Made by a program: the position numbers and the translations under genes. 64,000 bases of DNA from Laccaria trichodermophora. Lineage: Eukaryota > Basidiomycota > Agaricomycetes > Agaricales > Hydnangiaceae. Shown piece after piece: positions 1 to 10,700 of the stretch. The notes beneath the pieces were generated by a model. It worked only from the letters and a program-made list of their open reading frames with translations, was not told where the DNA came from and made no database searches. The DNA lies in assembly GCA_018417955.1 (NCBI GenBank), contig JACTVC010000003.1, forward strand, positions 3,472,001 to 3,536,000. Reading direction: 5' to 3'. The first letter of the stretch is position 1. The number at the start of each line of letters is the position of its first letter.

Positions 1-143
1 AAATCCATCTGGAGGCCACTTGGATTCCATCTGGAGTCCATATGGACTCCTGATGGATTTTAAACAAAATTGTAGGTTGAGGTCTTTTCAGATGGAGTCC
101 ATCTGGAGTCCACATGGAATCCGTGGGGGAGGGTAAAGTACAC
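1..143. mobile_element. Right terminus of an iterated-TIR (KDZ-type) element
   Basis: The segment is built from degenerate iterations of 'ATCTGGAGTCCA' and ends in GGGTAAAGTACAC. That is the inverse of the terminus shared by elements A-F in this window. The rest of the element lies before the window, so no target-site duplication can be tested. Only the end is present, with no coding capacity. Confidence 0.7.
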
Positions 144-437
144 AAACGAGATGTAATTTGAGAGGATGAACTTGATCCAGTCAGTAAATCTGGATGTTGT
201 GCCTTACGAGGGCAGGGCAGATGGATGGCAGAGGTGTCAAGTGCTATGACTGTGTATGTGGGTTTACAGCTGAGTTGAATGGTTAACATTGATAGGCAAT
301 TGACTGCACGATTTACAGACCACGTACCTCATTGGCAAGTCTTTGCGAGTCCCTGGAGGGTGAGTGAACAGTGAGCCAAACAAGTGTCAATTTTGAGTTG
401 AAAAGTGGACGTCCACTTTTCAGTTTAAAATTGTTGC
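144..437. other. Unassigned spacer
   Basis: No open frame, repeat or RNA signal that I can support. A short inverted sequence around 385-425 (AAAGTGGACGTCCACTTTT) forms a hairpin, but nothing ties it to a function. Confidence 0.4.
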
Positions 438-1064
438 TTGTTTGGTTCAGATCATGTGAGGCTGGATAACTTTGGGAACGCTGAGCGCTATACAGGACAT
501 GGGGTCATGGAGATGGCGGAGGACATGGACAAGGTATATTTTGGATTTCCCTTCCTTTTCCTCTCTCGTTGCATCATGACTGTTACTGGATGGTATTTAG
601 GAAGGGCGTCGCTTCAAGTTGGACTCCCTCTCCATGCTCCCCTCACAACCAGCACAGTGCCACAAACTCAGAAAAATCCACTGCCGTCGTCATCCTTGAA
701 GTACTCGCCAAAGTCGGCTGGATGTCTGTGTCCCTGTCTACTCCAGGATCTGGAAACAGCTCAGCAACAAAAGATCCAACACGTCCTTCGCTCAGCATGT
801 GTGAAACCTGGACACAGAATTCTCAAATTTGGCCGTGGATGGGGAGGCTCACCCATTGAGGTTTGTGCACTATGAGCAATCTTTTCCTAATTCATCTGAC
901 TAGTTTGAACTCATGCTACATGTTCTTTTGGATGTGAAGCTGATAGATTGATGTTATCAAAAGGACAGAATTCAAGTCCACATTCTTGATTACTGTGAAA
1001 TTCCAGTCCAATTTGAAAAGGCTTTTGATGCTTTTGTCAGTATCAAAATTCTTGGAAACACCAT
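438..1064 (+). pseudogene. Cyclopropane-fatty-acyl-phospholipid synthase-like remnant
   Basis: Two patches read like the SAM-binding region of fungal cyclopropane/mycolic-acid synthases, which transfer a methylene group from SAM onto unsaturated phospholipid acyl chains. At about 745-860 the frame reads 'LETAQQQKIQHVLRSACVKP' followed by GHRILKFGRGWGGSPIEV. This matches the family pattern AQxxKIxHVLRxARVKPGxRxLEFGxGWGGLAIE, with the acidic residue of motif I changed to K. At about 962-1060 a second patch contains DRIQVHILDYCEIP and FDAFVSI, as in the family DRIxVHxxDYRDxP...FDAFVSIEM. Stops and a frame change lie between the patches, and the catalytic C-terminal half is not visible. I infer a dead fragment, possibly carried here by a transposon. 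Confidence 0.6.
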
Positions 1065-2057
1065 TGTGTTGTCAGGCTTGCTGCTATAGTTTCAAAACTC
1101 AACTCTATGTCTCACTCCACTGGAAATGCACCTGCGTCAACAACAAGTGTTAACACAAACAGCACTACAGCTCGGAATCTGAATACCTCAGAGCTTAGCA
1201 TGGCCATGGAGAGGAATCACGTAGCAGCACTCAGAATGATCAGACGTCCCACAGGTCTTCAGGAACAATTCCTCAAATCCTGCGTTCGGGGACAGCGGAC
1301 CCACATTCGACAGCTCATCAAGAATAAAAGCTATTCATTCCATCAACGATCGATGCAGGCCTCCTCTTCTCACCTTTCGCTTCTTGCTGATTCTCAATCA
1401 TTCTCTGGCACTCCCATGCTTAAAACACCTGCCTTGACTGTAATCCTCTTTTGCTTGAACAGGTAAAATCACATATGACATACATCCAAATGCTGCTTAA
1501 TTGTTTATGCATCTGATGTCCACTACTTACAGTGCAAAACTCAAGTTGTACTCCGGTTTTCATTGCAAGGTGGATGACCATAACGACATTCTGCAGGAGC
1601 AGGAGCAAGTCCTCGATTCCACAAGAAAGCAATTGGTCAAGGAAAGTGGCAATGTTCTCAGATGTGCTTCAACCATTTTGGGACAATGAGACCTATTTTC
1701 TACTGATTCTCTGCCCTGCTTATGAACAACTCACCTTCTTTTTGCTAAGCTGTATTTGATTATGTGTTGCCCTTGTGCAAAACCGTTTGGAGATCACATG
1801 CTGAATGAGGACACAGTGCACAATCTGTTGAAATTTAGATCTGAGGTTGGATAGAAGGGAAACTACAGCAAATGATTCCCTAAATTCTATATAATGCCAT
1901 GGCATTAATAGACATATAAAAAACACCAGGACTCGTATTGCCATGCGAAGCAATGGCCCACAGCCCACAATCAATCTATGTAAGAGCAGGGTTTGGTTGG
2001 CATTTTAAGAACTGGGAAAGTGGGTGATTGGGAAAAATGTGATTTCATTTCTCTACA
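1065..2057. other. Unassigned region
   Basis: Several short open frames exist (for example 1107-1466, serine/threonine rich), but none resembles a family I know and their codon use looks random. A spliced continuation of the synthase remnant cannot be excluded for the first few hundred bases. Confidence 0.35.
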
Positions 2058-2325
2058 GAGGTCTTATCAGTGCCCCCCTAATTCCTGCCAGAATCTGGTC
2101 ATTCCAGTGGAATAAAATTTGGCAGGAAGGCCTGCTATTTTTATCATTCTGGTGTTTTGTTATTCTGGCAGAATTTGGGCATTCTGGAGTTGAGACTGGA
2201 ATGTTCTGCAGAATCGGCAGGAACAGAATCCAATGGAATCTGGTTGTTTGTTTATTTACTTTACTCCTGTTACCAAACAAAGGCAATGTTACCAAACAAA
2301 CACAACCTGTCCTTTCCATAACCAC
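2058..2325. mobile_element. Truncated end of a B-type iterated-TIR element
   Basis: Starts with GAGGTCTTATCAGTG and continues with iterations of 'ATTCCAGTGGAAT' type, then a segment with two copies of TTACCAAACAAA. It is an inverted, diverged copy of the right end of element B (about 18075-18340). No matching opposite end is visible nearby, so it is a one-sided fragment. Confidence 0.7.
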
Positions 2326-3155
2326 CACAGCGCACCTTTGGGTGCAAAGCCTGCTACAGTGATTATGTAAACATAGCGACCAATTCCAACAATGGTAGAA
2401 ACCAATGTCAATTGTTTACAAATTTGAAGGCATAGTACAATATTGATAAATCACAGTGTTTGGTTTGGTGCCACTGTTGAGAGCCTTGAATGTGTATCAA
2501 TTATTGTCGCCTTTGGTGTCAGAATGGTCTTCACAGATTGACACTCTCCTGACAAGATGGCCCTTCAGCACTGTGCGGTTGCAAGACATGAGGTGTCTTT
2601 GTCATGCTCCACTGGATGTGTCCAATTCCTTTCAAAGTTTCGAGTTGACGTTGAGTGGCTGGGCAGCAGATTTTGGGATGATTGAGGACATCACTTATGA
2701 TCTTGTACCCCCTATTTGCTAACATGGTGATTGAGTTGGTATCAAGTGGATAGCAATACACATAAGTGGTGTGTTGCTGCAAAGCCTTCTGGAATCTGGA
2801 TAGGATATAGTGAAACAAAGTGTTCGCTCAATATAAAATTCATTGAGGCCATGTGATTTACAAATTAAATAACACTGCTCATCACTCGGCCTTTGGCCAG
2901 CTCCTTGCAGTGGTAGACGGTGGAGGAACATGAGGAAGGAAGGGCTCAAACCCAAACTGAGTCAGAGGGGGGCCAAACATGGCTAAACTTACCCATGCAA
3001 GAGCTTTGGTGGCTCATAGGATAAGACCCACTAACTATGTAGCAGGCATCATCATCCTCTTCCCCACCTCCATCCATGACCACCCACCATGGGCTAGAAC
3101 AACAGTCATGATGACACCATGAACCACAATGACACCACACCACCCAACAACAAAG
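2326..3155. other. Unassigned region
   Basis: No convincing gene. Open frames on both strands are short and overlap each other. From about 2960 the sequence becomes rich in CCAC/CATGAC runs of the kind that also flank the two MITEs to the right. Confidence 0.35.
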
Positions 3156-3163
3156 GCTGATGA

Positions 3164-3726
3164 TAGTGTTTAAAAGTCTGGTTTGGTCCGGTTTTTTGAT
3201 GCCCAGGGGCATTAACCATAACTGTAACTGGTCTGCCTTTTCCCCAGAAGTCAAAAGACCAGACCAGACTACAAAAAGACCACTGACCATGGTTTTTTGC
3301 AGTCTATAGACCAGTTTCAGTCTGCATCGGTTTTAACTGGTTTATGACCGGTCTTTAGGCCTTATTTTAAAAATATGAATTGGTAAATTTATTGACATCT
3401 CTATTAGCTTCAAAACGAGCCCAAGGACGTTGAATTCCGTTAGGAATTGGTGCTTCTATAAAATAAGTCTGGTACATCTATTATTTCCAAAATTAATTTA
3501 CATTTTAATTCATATCTCTCTTGTCGTTTGACCAAATTGTACATTCTTGGGTGCGTTTTAAATGGTATTTAAGGGGCTACAAATGACCAGTTCATGTTAA
3601 CCAGTTTTTTTGCAGTCTTTACATCTCAAAAATAAAAAGACCGAACCACAGGTCCAGTCTTTTGCAGTCTTGGTCTGGTCTGGTTATGGTCTTTTTCCAG
3701 TCACGAGACTGGACTTCCAAACACCA
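3164..3726. mobile_element. hAT-type MITE, copy 1
   Basis: Begins TAGTGTTTAAAAGTC and ends with the inverse of TGGTGTTTGGAAGTC. The subterminal regions hold multiple GGTCTGGTC/GACCAGACC motifs. It is flanked by GCTGATGA (3156-3163) and GCCAATGA (3727-3734), an 8-bp duplication matching at 6 of 8 positions. TAGTGTT ends with an 8-bp TSD are typical of hAT elements. There is no coding capacity. Confidence 0.65.
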
Positions 3727-4048
3727 GCCAATGACCACCCAAAAATGGGCATGGACACAGATCATGAACATGGCAGGTGCCACATCTATTGGTGACATGG
3801 CAACGAGATGACAAGGCAATGTGGCGATGAGGCAAAGGGACAACAAGGCAAAGAGGTGACATAGCAACAAGACAATGAGGCAACAAGACAATGATAAACG
3901 ACAATGGCCCATGTTGTTGTTCCTCCTATTTATGATGTTGTGAGTCCTTCCCCCCAATTTCAGTGCTGACAAGACATTCAGGTGCCACATTGCCCACAGC
4001 GACGTGGCAACAGGATGACAAGCAATATGTAACATTGTTCATCATCCA
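3727..4048. other. Spacer between two MITEs, low-complexity CA/GAC-rich
   Basis: Holds imperfect 'GACAAGGCAA' / 'ACATGGCAACGAG' repetitions and no gene. It seems to be the continuation of the sequence before 3156 once the MITE is removed. Confidence 0.4.
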
Positions 4049-4681
4049 TAGTGTTTGAAAGACCAGTCTAGTCCAGTTTTTACCTCAAAATGAAGCAACT
4101 GGCAACCACAACCACAACTGGTCCAGATATTAAGGGACCACAACCGGACCCTTTTAGACCAGTCCTAATTGGCCCACAACACAAAAGAAACCAGTCCAGA
4201 TCGGTTGCAACTGGTCTTTTGTTGAATATTCTATTGTACCACAGAAACTAAATATTACCTCATGTACATAGCATACATAGATAGATATTTTAATTCTCTG
4301 TAGACTGATTAAAAGTTTAAGCAATTCCATGAAGGTTTGACTGAGATATGGTAAAAACGGAAATGATAAAGATTCAAATTGTGTATAAAAATGTTTTTGG
4401 CCATATTTCAACCAATTCTGGACCGTTTTTGATGATTGAGGGACCAAAAATTAAGTAAGAATGTGTGCAAGTAAGGTCCAACACGTGATGGGATGAAAGA
4501 CCAGTTGCAACCAGTCTAAACTGGTCTTTTTTGTTTTTTAAATATTTACAAAAACATGGCAACTGGCAACTGGACTGACCACAAATGTGGGCAACTGCAA
4601 CTGGAAAAGACCGGACTGTGGTTCCATCCAGTTCAGTCCTATGTATATTCTCAGTCCTGTAGACTGGACCTGCAAACACTA
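4049..4681. mobile_element. hAT-type MITE, copy 2
   Basis: Begins TAGTGTTTGAAAGACC and ends CAAACACTA, with inner GACCAGTC/GACTGGTC repeats like copy 1. Flanks ATCATCCA (4041-4048) and GTCATCCA (4682-4689) match at 7 of 8 bases, so this is an 8-bp TSD. It is non-coding. The internal sequence differs from copy 1 apart from the ends and the GGTCTGG-type motifs, so the two are siblings rather than a recent duplication. Confidence 0.72.
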
Positions 4682-4888
4682 GTCATCCACAGTCACCTAA
4701 CGACCCATTCAATGACCCCCACCACTACCTGCCACAATCACACCACCACCACCACCCAACTCACAGCCCATTGCCACATCACCCAACACAACATGGCAAC
4801 ATGGCAACCAGATGATGACAATGACGAGGTGGTGGGAATCCCACCTGCTGCCTTGCTTTTTTCATTCATTTCTGTGAGGACGACAACC

Positions 4889-5496
4889 TGTTGTTACTAT
4901 ACAGCTCGTAATCTTTGGTGTACTCCTATGAGTATACAAGTAGTCAGTAGAAATTGAATACAAATGAATAACTACCTGGGTTACCAAAGAAGACACGAGC
5001 AGGACTGTGGGGTTCTGTAAGTATCTTTGAAGTAAAGGGAGACCTTGAAACTGAGTAAGAACTTGAGTACCAGACTGCCAAATGATTAGAGCAAGTCTTT
5101 AATCATATGTGATGTTAGCGCAAAGCATAACAATCTTAGGACAGCTTCAGACTGGGTAGCGCAAAGCCTTACCTGGTCCTACAAGTACTGCTTGTGCTTA
5201 CAGCAGTTCTCAGATATGAGAGTAAAGTGGGGTAAAAGTTAAGAGATGTCTCTCTTGCATTCAAAGAGGCAGTATTTATATACATGGGATATTCTACACT
5301 ATTCTACAATGTTCCAATGAGTCAGTATGACTTGCACATTCCATGTGCAAGGTTGAGTCAGGAATCCAAGTTGTTTGGTTGCACCTTGCTTGCCAAACAT
5401 TCCTCTCATTCAAGTCAATACTAACTTATGTGTCAGAAGTAGAGGACACCAACTATATGCACATGCAAATGTCATATTATGAACAGTACCATAACA
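4889..5496 (-). mobile_element. Probable 3' LTR of a Ty1/copia-type retrotransposon
   Basis: Read on the minus strand, a polypurine run GAAGACAGGGGGGGATA (5497-5513) is followed directly by TGTTATGGTACTG. The segment contains a TATA box (TATATAAATA, about 5272-5283) and ends ...AACAACA, so it has TG...CA ends and LTR promoter structure. To its right (5514 to about 5990) lies non-coding 3' sequence of the element, in which I recognise no pol domain. A second LTR is absent, so this is a broken copy. Confidence 0.5.
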
Positions 5497-5513
5497 TATC
5501 CCCCCCTGTCTTC

Positions 5514-6004
5514 TGCTTCTGATGCATTCTTCCTGTTGCATGACATGTCCAACAACATGCTGTGGGGTTTTGGCCAAATTTTCATCACTACCATCTTTGC
5601 AATGCAAATTAAAAAGGGCTGATGTCTGTTGCCAGGGTTCAGATTCCCATCTGTAAAATGTGAAATTTGCTGATGGTTTCATGCCATTTGAAAGCAATAT
5701 GCTTGATATTTTTGCAGCTGCTTGGAATATGCAAGTTGTAATTCTTCTGAATGCCAAAATCTAGCCTGGCTTGTGTCCATAAGTGTGTGACTGAGTTAGA
5801 ATACAACATTGCATGATAGAATGAATTGAGTTTGTAGAGTCCAGTGATTAAGGAGTCTATGTTTGATTTCTTTCAGATGGTTCCATAGGCTTTGAGATGA
5901 GCATCAGATGTTGATCGGATTGAGTAGGGCCAATCCAAGGAAGCTGTAGAGATTTGGTATTGGAAAGAGTCAGGAATGGGTGATTTGTGGCAGTGATAGT
6001 GATG
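5514..6004 (-). other. Likely 3' internal remnant of the copia-type element
   Basis: The minus-strand frame covering 5410-5757 shows no catalytic motif. Position next to the polypurine tract suggests retrotransposon 3' sequence. The unit is cut at 6012 by the insertion of element A. Confidence 0.35.
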
Positions 6005-6295
6005 GAGAAAGTCAGTACTTTACCATCCCCCACATAATCCACATGGACTCCACTGGATTCCACTGGATTCCACTGGACTTCACTACATACTGGCAATATC
6101 CACAAAACTGGACTCCACTGGACTGCAAGCACAAAACTGGACTGGACTGGACTGCAAATCACAAAACTGGACTGGACTGGACTGCCACAGACCTAAGTTA
6201 ATCCAGAATTCCTGAACTTAAACTTCAAAACAAATAATAAAATTGAAGTATATTTATTAATTAAATTAATTAAATTTACATAGATTCTATGTTAC

Positions 6296-7260
6296 AGAGG
6301 GGGAAGGGAAAGGGAAAGGGAGGGGAAAGGGAAAGGGAGGGGGAAGAGAGGAATGAATAGAGGGGGGAGGGAGCAAGGAAGGGGGAAGGAAAGGGAGGGG
6401 GGGAGAGAGGAGCAAGGAAAGCGGGAGGGGGGAAAGGGGGAGAGAGTGAAGGGGGGAGGAAGTGGAGGGGAGTGGGAGTGGTGAAGAGAGGAGGTAGTGA
6501 TGGGGGGAGGGAGTGGAGGGGAAGGGTGATGCTGCTGGGCCCTGGTCACCGTTCAGCACTGGTGTTGGTGGTGGTGGGTGCCTGTTGTTTTTCGTGGCTG
6601 TATCGTTTTTCAGGTGTGGTGGGGGCAGGGTTTTCGTCGGTGCTCGTTCGTCATCCTCACATCTCGTCATTGTCCTTGCATGTCCTTGTGTCGTCGTCTT
6701 CGTGTGTTGTTGACCCTGTGTGTAGTCATTGTCATCACATGTCGTTGTTGTCATTGTGTGTCATTGTCATCGTCGCGTGTTGTCATTGGAGTGTGTTGTC
6801 ATCCCAGCATGTAGTCATTGTTGTTGTTGTGTGTCATCGTCCTCGCATGTTGTCATCCTTGTGTGTTGTCATCATCCTTGTGTATCATCGTCCTCACGTG
6901 TTGTCGTTGTCCTCATGTGTTGTCGTCTTCATGTGTTGTCATTGTTGTGTGTCATTGTCCTCCTCATGTGTTGTTTTCATTGTTGCGTGCCGCTGGCGCC
7001 TGTTGTGGTGAGAACGGGGCATTGGGGTGGTGGGGCAGACATACCCTTGGCCCATGACGTTGCCATGTCATGGGTGCCATCCCTCATTCTTGGCCTGTCC
7101 TTCCACATAGGTGTGGGCATGGGCGTTGTTGGCGTGGGCATGGGTGGCATTGGTGTGGGCGGCATTGATGTGGGCGGCCTTGGCGTGGGCGGTGATAGAG
7201 GTGGTGGTGGTGGAAGGGAATGGGATGGTCACAGAAGTGTGACCATGCTGCAAACAGGAG
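6296..7260. repeat. Polypurine tract and GTC/TGTT-rich low-complexity block of element A
   Basis: 6296-6530 is an almost uninterrupted run of G and A on the plus strand (GGGAAAGGGA type). 6540-7000 is T/G-rich with iterated TCGTCATTG/TGTTGTC. 7100-7210 has repeated GTGGGCGGC-like units. The long frames across this block are products of composition, not genes. Equivalent blocks occur in elements B, C, D and F. Confidence 0.75.
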
Positions 7261-7348
7261 ATGTGACGATATGGCACACCCTCAAGTAAGTCACATGACC
7301 TCAACCCACAGACTGAACAAAATCATAAATCCTTATCGCAGCTATCAC

Positions 7349-7721
7349 TGTAAGGGCGTGATAGTGTACACCGCTAATACATACGTGATCTAGAACCATC
7401 GTGTTTACTCATGTTTGCCCTATTCTGTATAGTGTTGCATTCATAACAAATATACTCACTTTGCAACCACATTATACATTACATGTGGACAGAGTCACCC
7501 CATTTCTATACAGCTAGGCAGCCTTATGCCTCCCCTCTGGGATACAAGAGTCCTGCGCCGGGTGACCACACCCCAGTTCCTGGGTCACAGGATATCCTCC
7601 ACGTGGTGTCGCCTTGCGGCACCACTTTACTATCTCTCTCCCGCGTGCCCCGGATATTCTCTGCCGCCATCTCGCACTCACGCCTTCGTCGAGAAGTCCC
7701 GATCAGCCCTACAGTTTCACA
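7349..7721 (+). repeat. 5' LTR
   Basis: TG...CA ends, 373 bp, direct copy of 14616-14988. The transition into the interior is ...TTTCACA then ATGGTGGGGGCACTGC. The latter is where a primer-binding site should lie, but I cannot name the matching tRNA. Confidence 0.9.
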
Positions 7722-10700
7722 ATGGTGGGGGCACTGCGGACTTCATCAAGATGAAGTCCTGGAGTGCAATGACTGGGAGAAACTACATAAGGCAAGTCTG
7801 ATTGACAGATCCTGTCAACTCACGACAGTTTCCAGATTTCCTGAATCCCAAGTAAACTTAAACCCTAAAACAGGTGAGAAAACCGTTGACCATGCCTCGC
7901 ATGATGCTCCCACACCCTCGTTAGCGCGAATACCCACTGCTTTCAAGGGCAATGGCTCTGTATCTCCTTTGCCCACGTTAGCGCCAATACCCGCTGCTTC
8001 CAAGGGTAACAACTTGGCTACAACAAACAACGGTTCTAGGCTTTCAATAACCCCGGCAACCTCAAAGACTCAACCTCTCCCAACCGACACGAGCTATGCC
8101 TGCGGCAGTTGCGTGAAAAACTGCCACCGTCAGGGCCTTGAAAGCTGGAACTCCCACTTGCAGTCGAGCTTTCAACTGCACGAAAATGAGTCGACCATCG
8201 ACCTATCCAGACAATTCCCCCCAGAAACCTTGTCAGCATGACGTCTCGCAGCCTCCGAGGGCGACAGCGTCCCTCAGCTGATTGACAGCTCATCACCCTC
8301 GATTACTCTGTGTGAAAACGAGAAGACCGTTGGCCACGTCCCACACAACGTTTCCACTCCTTCCCCATTTGTGTTAGCGCGTATACCCGCCGCTTTCGAA
8401 GATAACATCCTGGCCACAAGTGACGCCATCTCTACACCTTTCCAACCCACGTTAGCGCATATAACCGCTGCTTCCAAGGACAATATCCTGGCCACGAAAG
8501 TGGACGTCGTTCTCGTACCCTCTGTACCTACCATAGTGCGACCACACGCTGCTTTTGGAAGTAATCACCTCACTACGTCGGACAATGGCTCCATGCTTTC
8601 GATTACCCTGACAACATTGGAACGATCCCTCCCTTCCGACACAAGCTATGCCTGTTACGGTTGCGCGAGGAATTGCCATTGTCAGGACTTGGAAGATCAG
8701 AGTTTCTCCCTGCAATTGAAGCAATCAGTCATACTTCAACGTCGCCCTCTCATCTGTACAAATCCTCAATGGTGCCAAGATGAGCCAAACATCGGCTCAT
8801 CCAATCAAATCTTCCTGGAAACCTCATTAGCGCGAAATCTCGCAGCTTACAAGGAAGATAGCGTCCCTCAGATGATCGACAGTACCTTGTCTTCGATTAG
8901 TCTACGTGAAGACGAGGCGACAAGCTATCAGTCTGCTCAAGTCATTCCCATGCCCTCAATAGTGCAGATAATCACCGCTTCCGAGGGTAACAACTCAGCT
9001 GCGGTGAACATCGACTCTGTGCCCTCCATGCCGATGACAAAAAAGAGTTCTACAACCTCTATGACTCTGATGACATTAGGACAACTAGACCTCAGTGATC
9101 TGTATTCCCCGAATCTACCAATTATGGGAAACATCACGATGAAACCAACTCTTTCAGCCGATACGAGTTACATTCGCTGCAGTCGTACAAGGAACAGCCT
9201 CCCTCAATGCCTTATGAACAGGAACTCCCTGGTCCCGACAATCCTAATGATAGCATCCCTGGAGGAAATTCCTCCCCATCAACGCCCTAATCATCAACCA
9301 CCACCATTCAAGCCAGGCGGTCGTGAACAGACCTTTCCACTACCTCACTCGATAATTTCGATAGCTCTTACCATAGGGGATAGCGACCCCATCCACATGT
9401 CCTGGCAACTCCCTAGATGTCAACCATTGTTGCTTAATCTGGGCAACTGCTGGCAAACCTCTCCTTTACCCTATTCAACGAGTTCAACAGCTTACCCCGC
9501 AAATGACGACAACCCCTGCCACAAGCTTTGCAATGTCCGTAACTCTGCTGATCATGAATCCGTGAATCTGGCAAGGACTGAGGAGCATAGCCTCAAGGCT
9601 ACCTTTCCCTTGAATGGTGACCCCTCGCCGATACCTGAACCTACTTTTATAGGACGTCGTGCTATAGGTCATTCGAGTCTTAACCCTGAACGTGTTGCTT
9701 GGCAAAGAGCGGATCACGTATTTGCGCCTGGTAGGAGTGTGACCAAATTGCCTGAAACAGGACTCATTCCCAGTAAGAGTACGACTAAGCTTGCTGCTCA
9801 TAAGAGCATGATCTCCCGTAGGAACCACTTCGGCGACGCCTATTACCCTGCAAGTCATGATCTCATAACAATGACAACACCTAGTGGAGGAAGGGGAGAA
9901 GGAGTGACAAGGGAAGAGAAATATGTCCCTGATACCGTCTTCCTCATAAGCAACAGTCTTCCTCCTCTGTCGAACTCCTTACATTTGGAATCACACTCGC
10001 TAGTCAAGTCCAAACTAGTGGGTCCAATCTCAAATTCCGCTGCTACCCAAAGCGCGAAACACATATCCTTACCCGGTAAAGGTGCGACTAAGACTCCCGC
10101 TGCTCTGGGAAGTGCGAACGACTCCGAGACGACCATCTTCAGCAAGATGTCTCAGAAGCCTTTGTCTCCCCGTGCGACTTTGCTCGTTGACGACCGCCCA
10201 ATGGCTCAATCTAAGACTACGGCTGATGAAACTCAAGCGTCTTCGTCAAGTCGAATTGAGGAAGAAGACGAGCTGGAAACAATGTCAGAAGGTTATGAGA
10301 GTATGTTCGAACCTCATGCAGTCCCCCTGGATCTCAAAGTCGTCTCCATCTCAAATACGGGCCATGTGCCCCTATACAGATTCGTGCTGATGAGTCCTCT
10401 CACCCTGGGTGATATGAAATTAGAAGGAATGCACCTAAACCCCATTACTACTTCGAATACAAATTGTTTGACTGGTCCCAGCGAGGGTGCTATTAAACTA
10501 CCTGCTGCTTTTGTTAGCGCAACCAATTGTAATCCCAAACCGACTGTCCAACATAAGACTAACCGAAAGTCTTCGACAGTGGGCGCGACATGGCTCGCTG
10601 CCTCCGGACTAGGTTCATGGACACTGCTAGTAGACTTAATTCCAATGACTATGGGGGACAAGAACAATCAGCGAAAGTTCAGTGAATTGAAATTCAAGGA

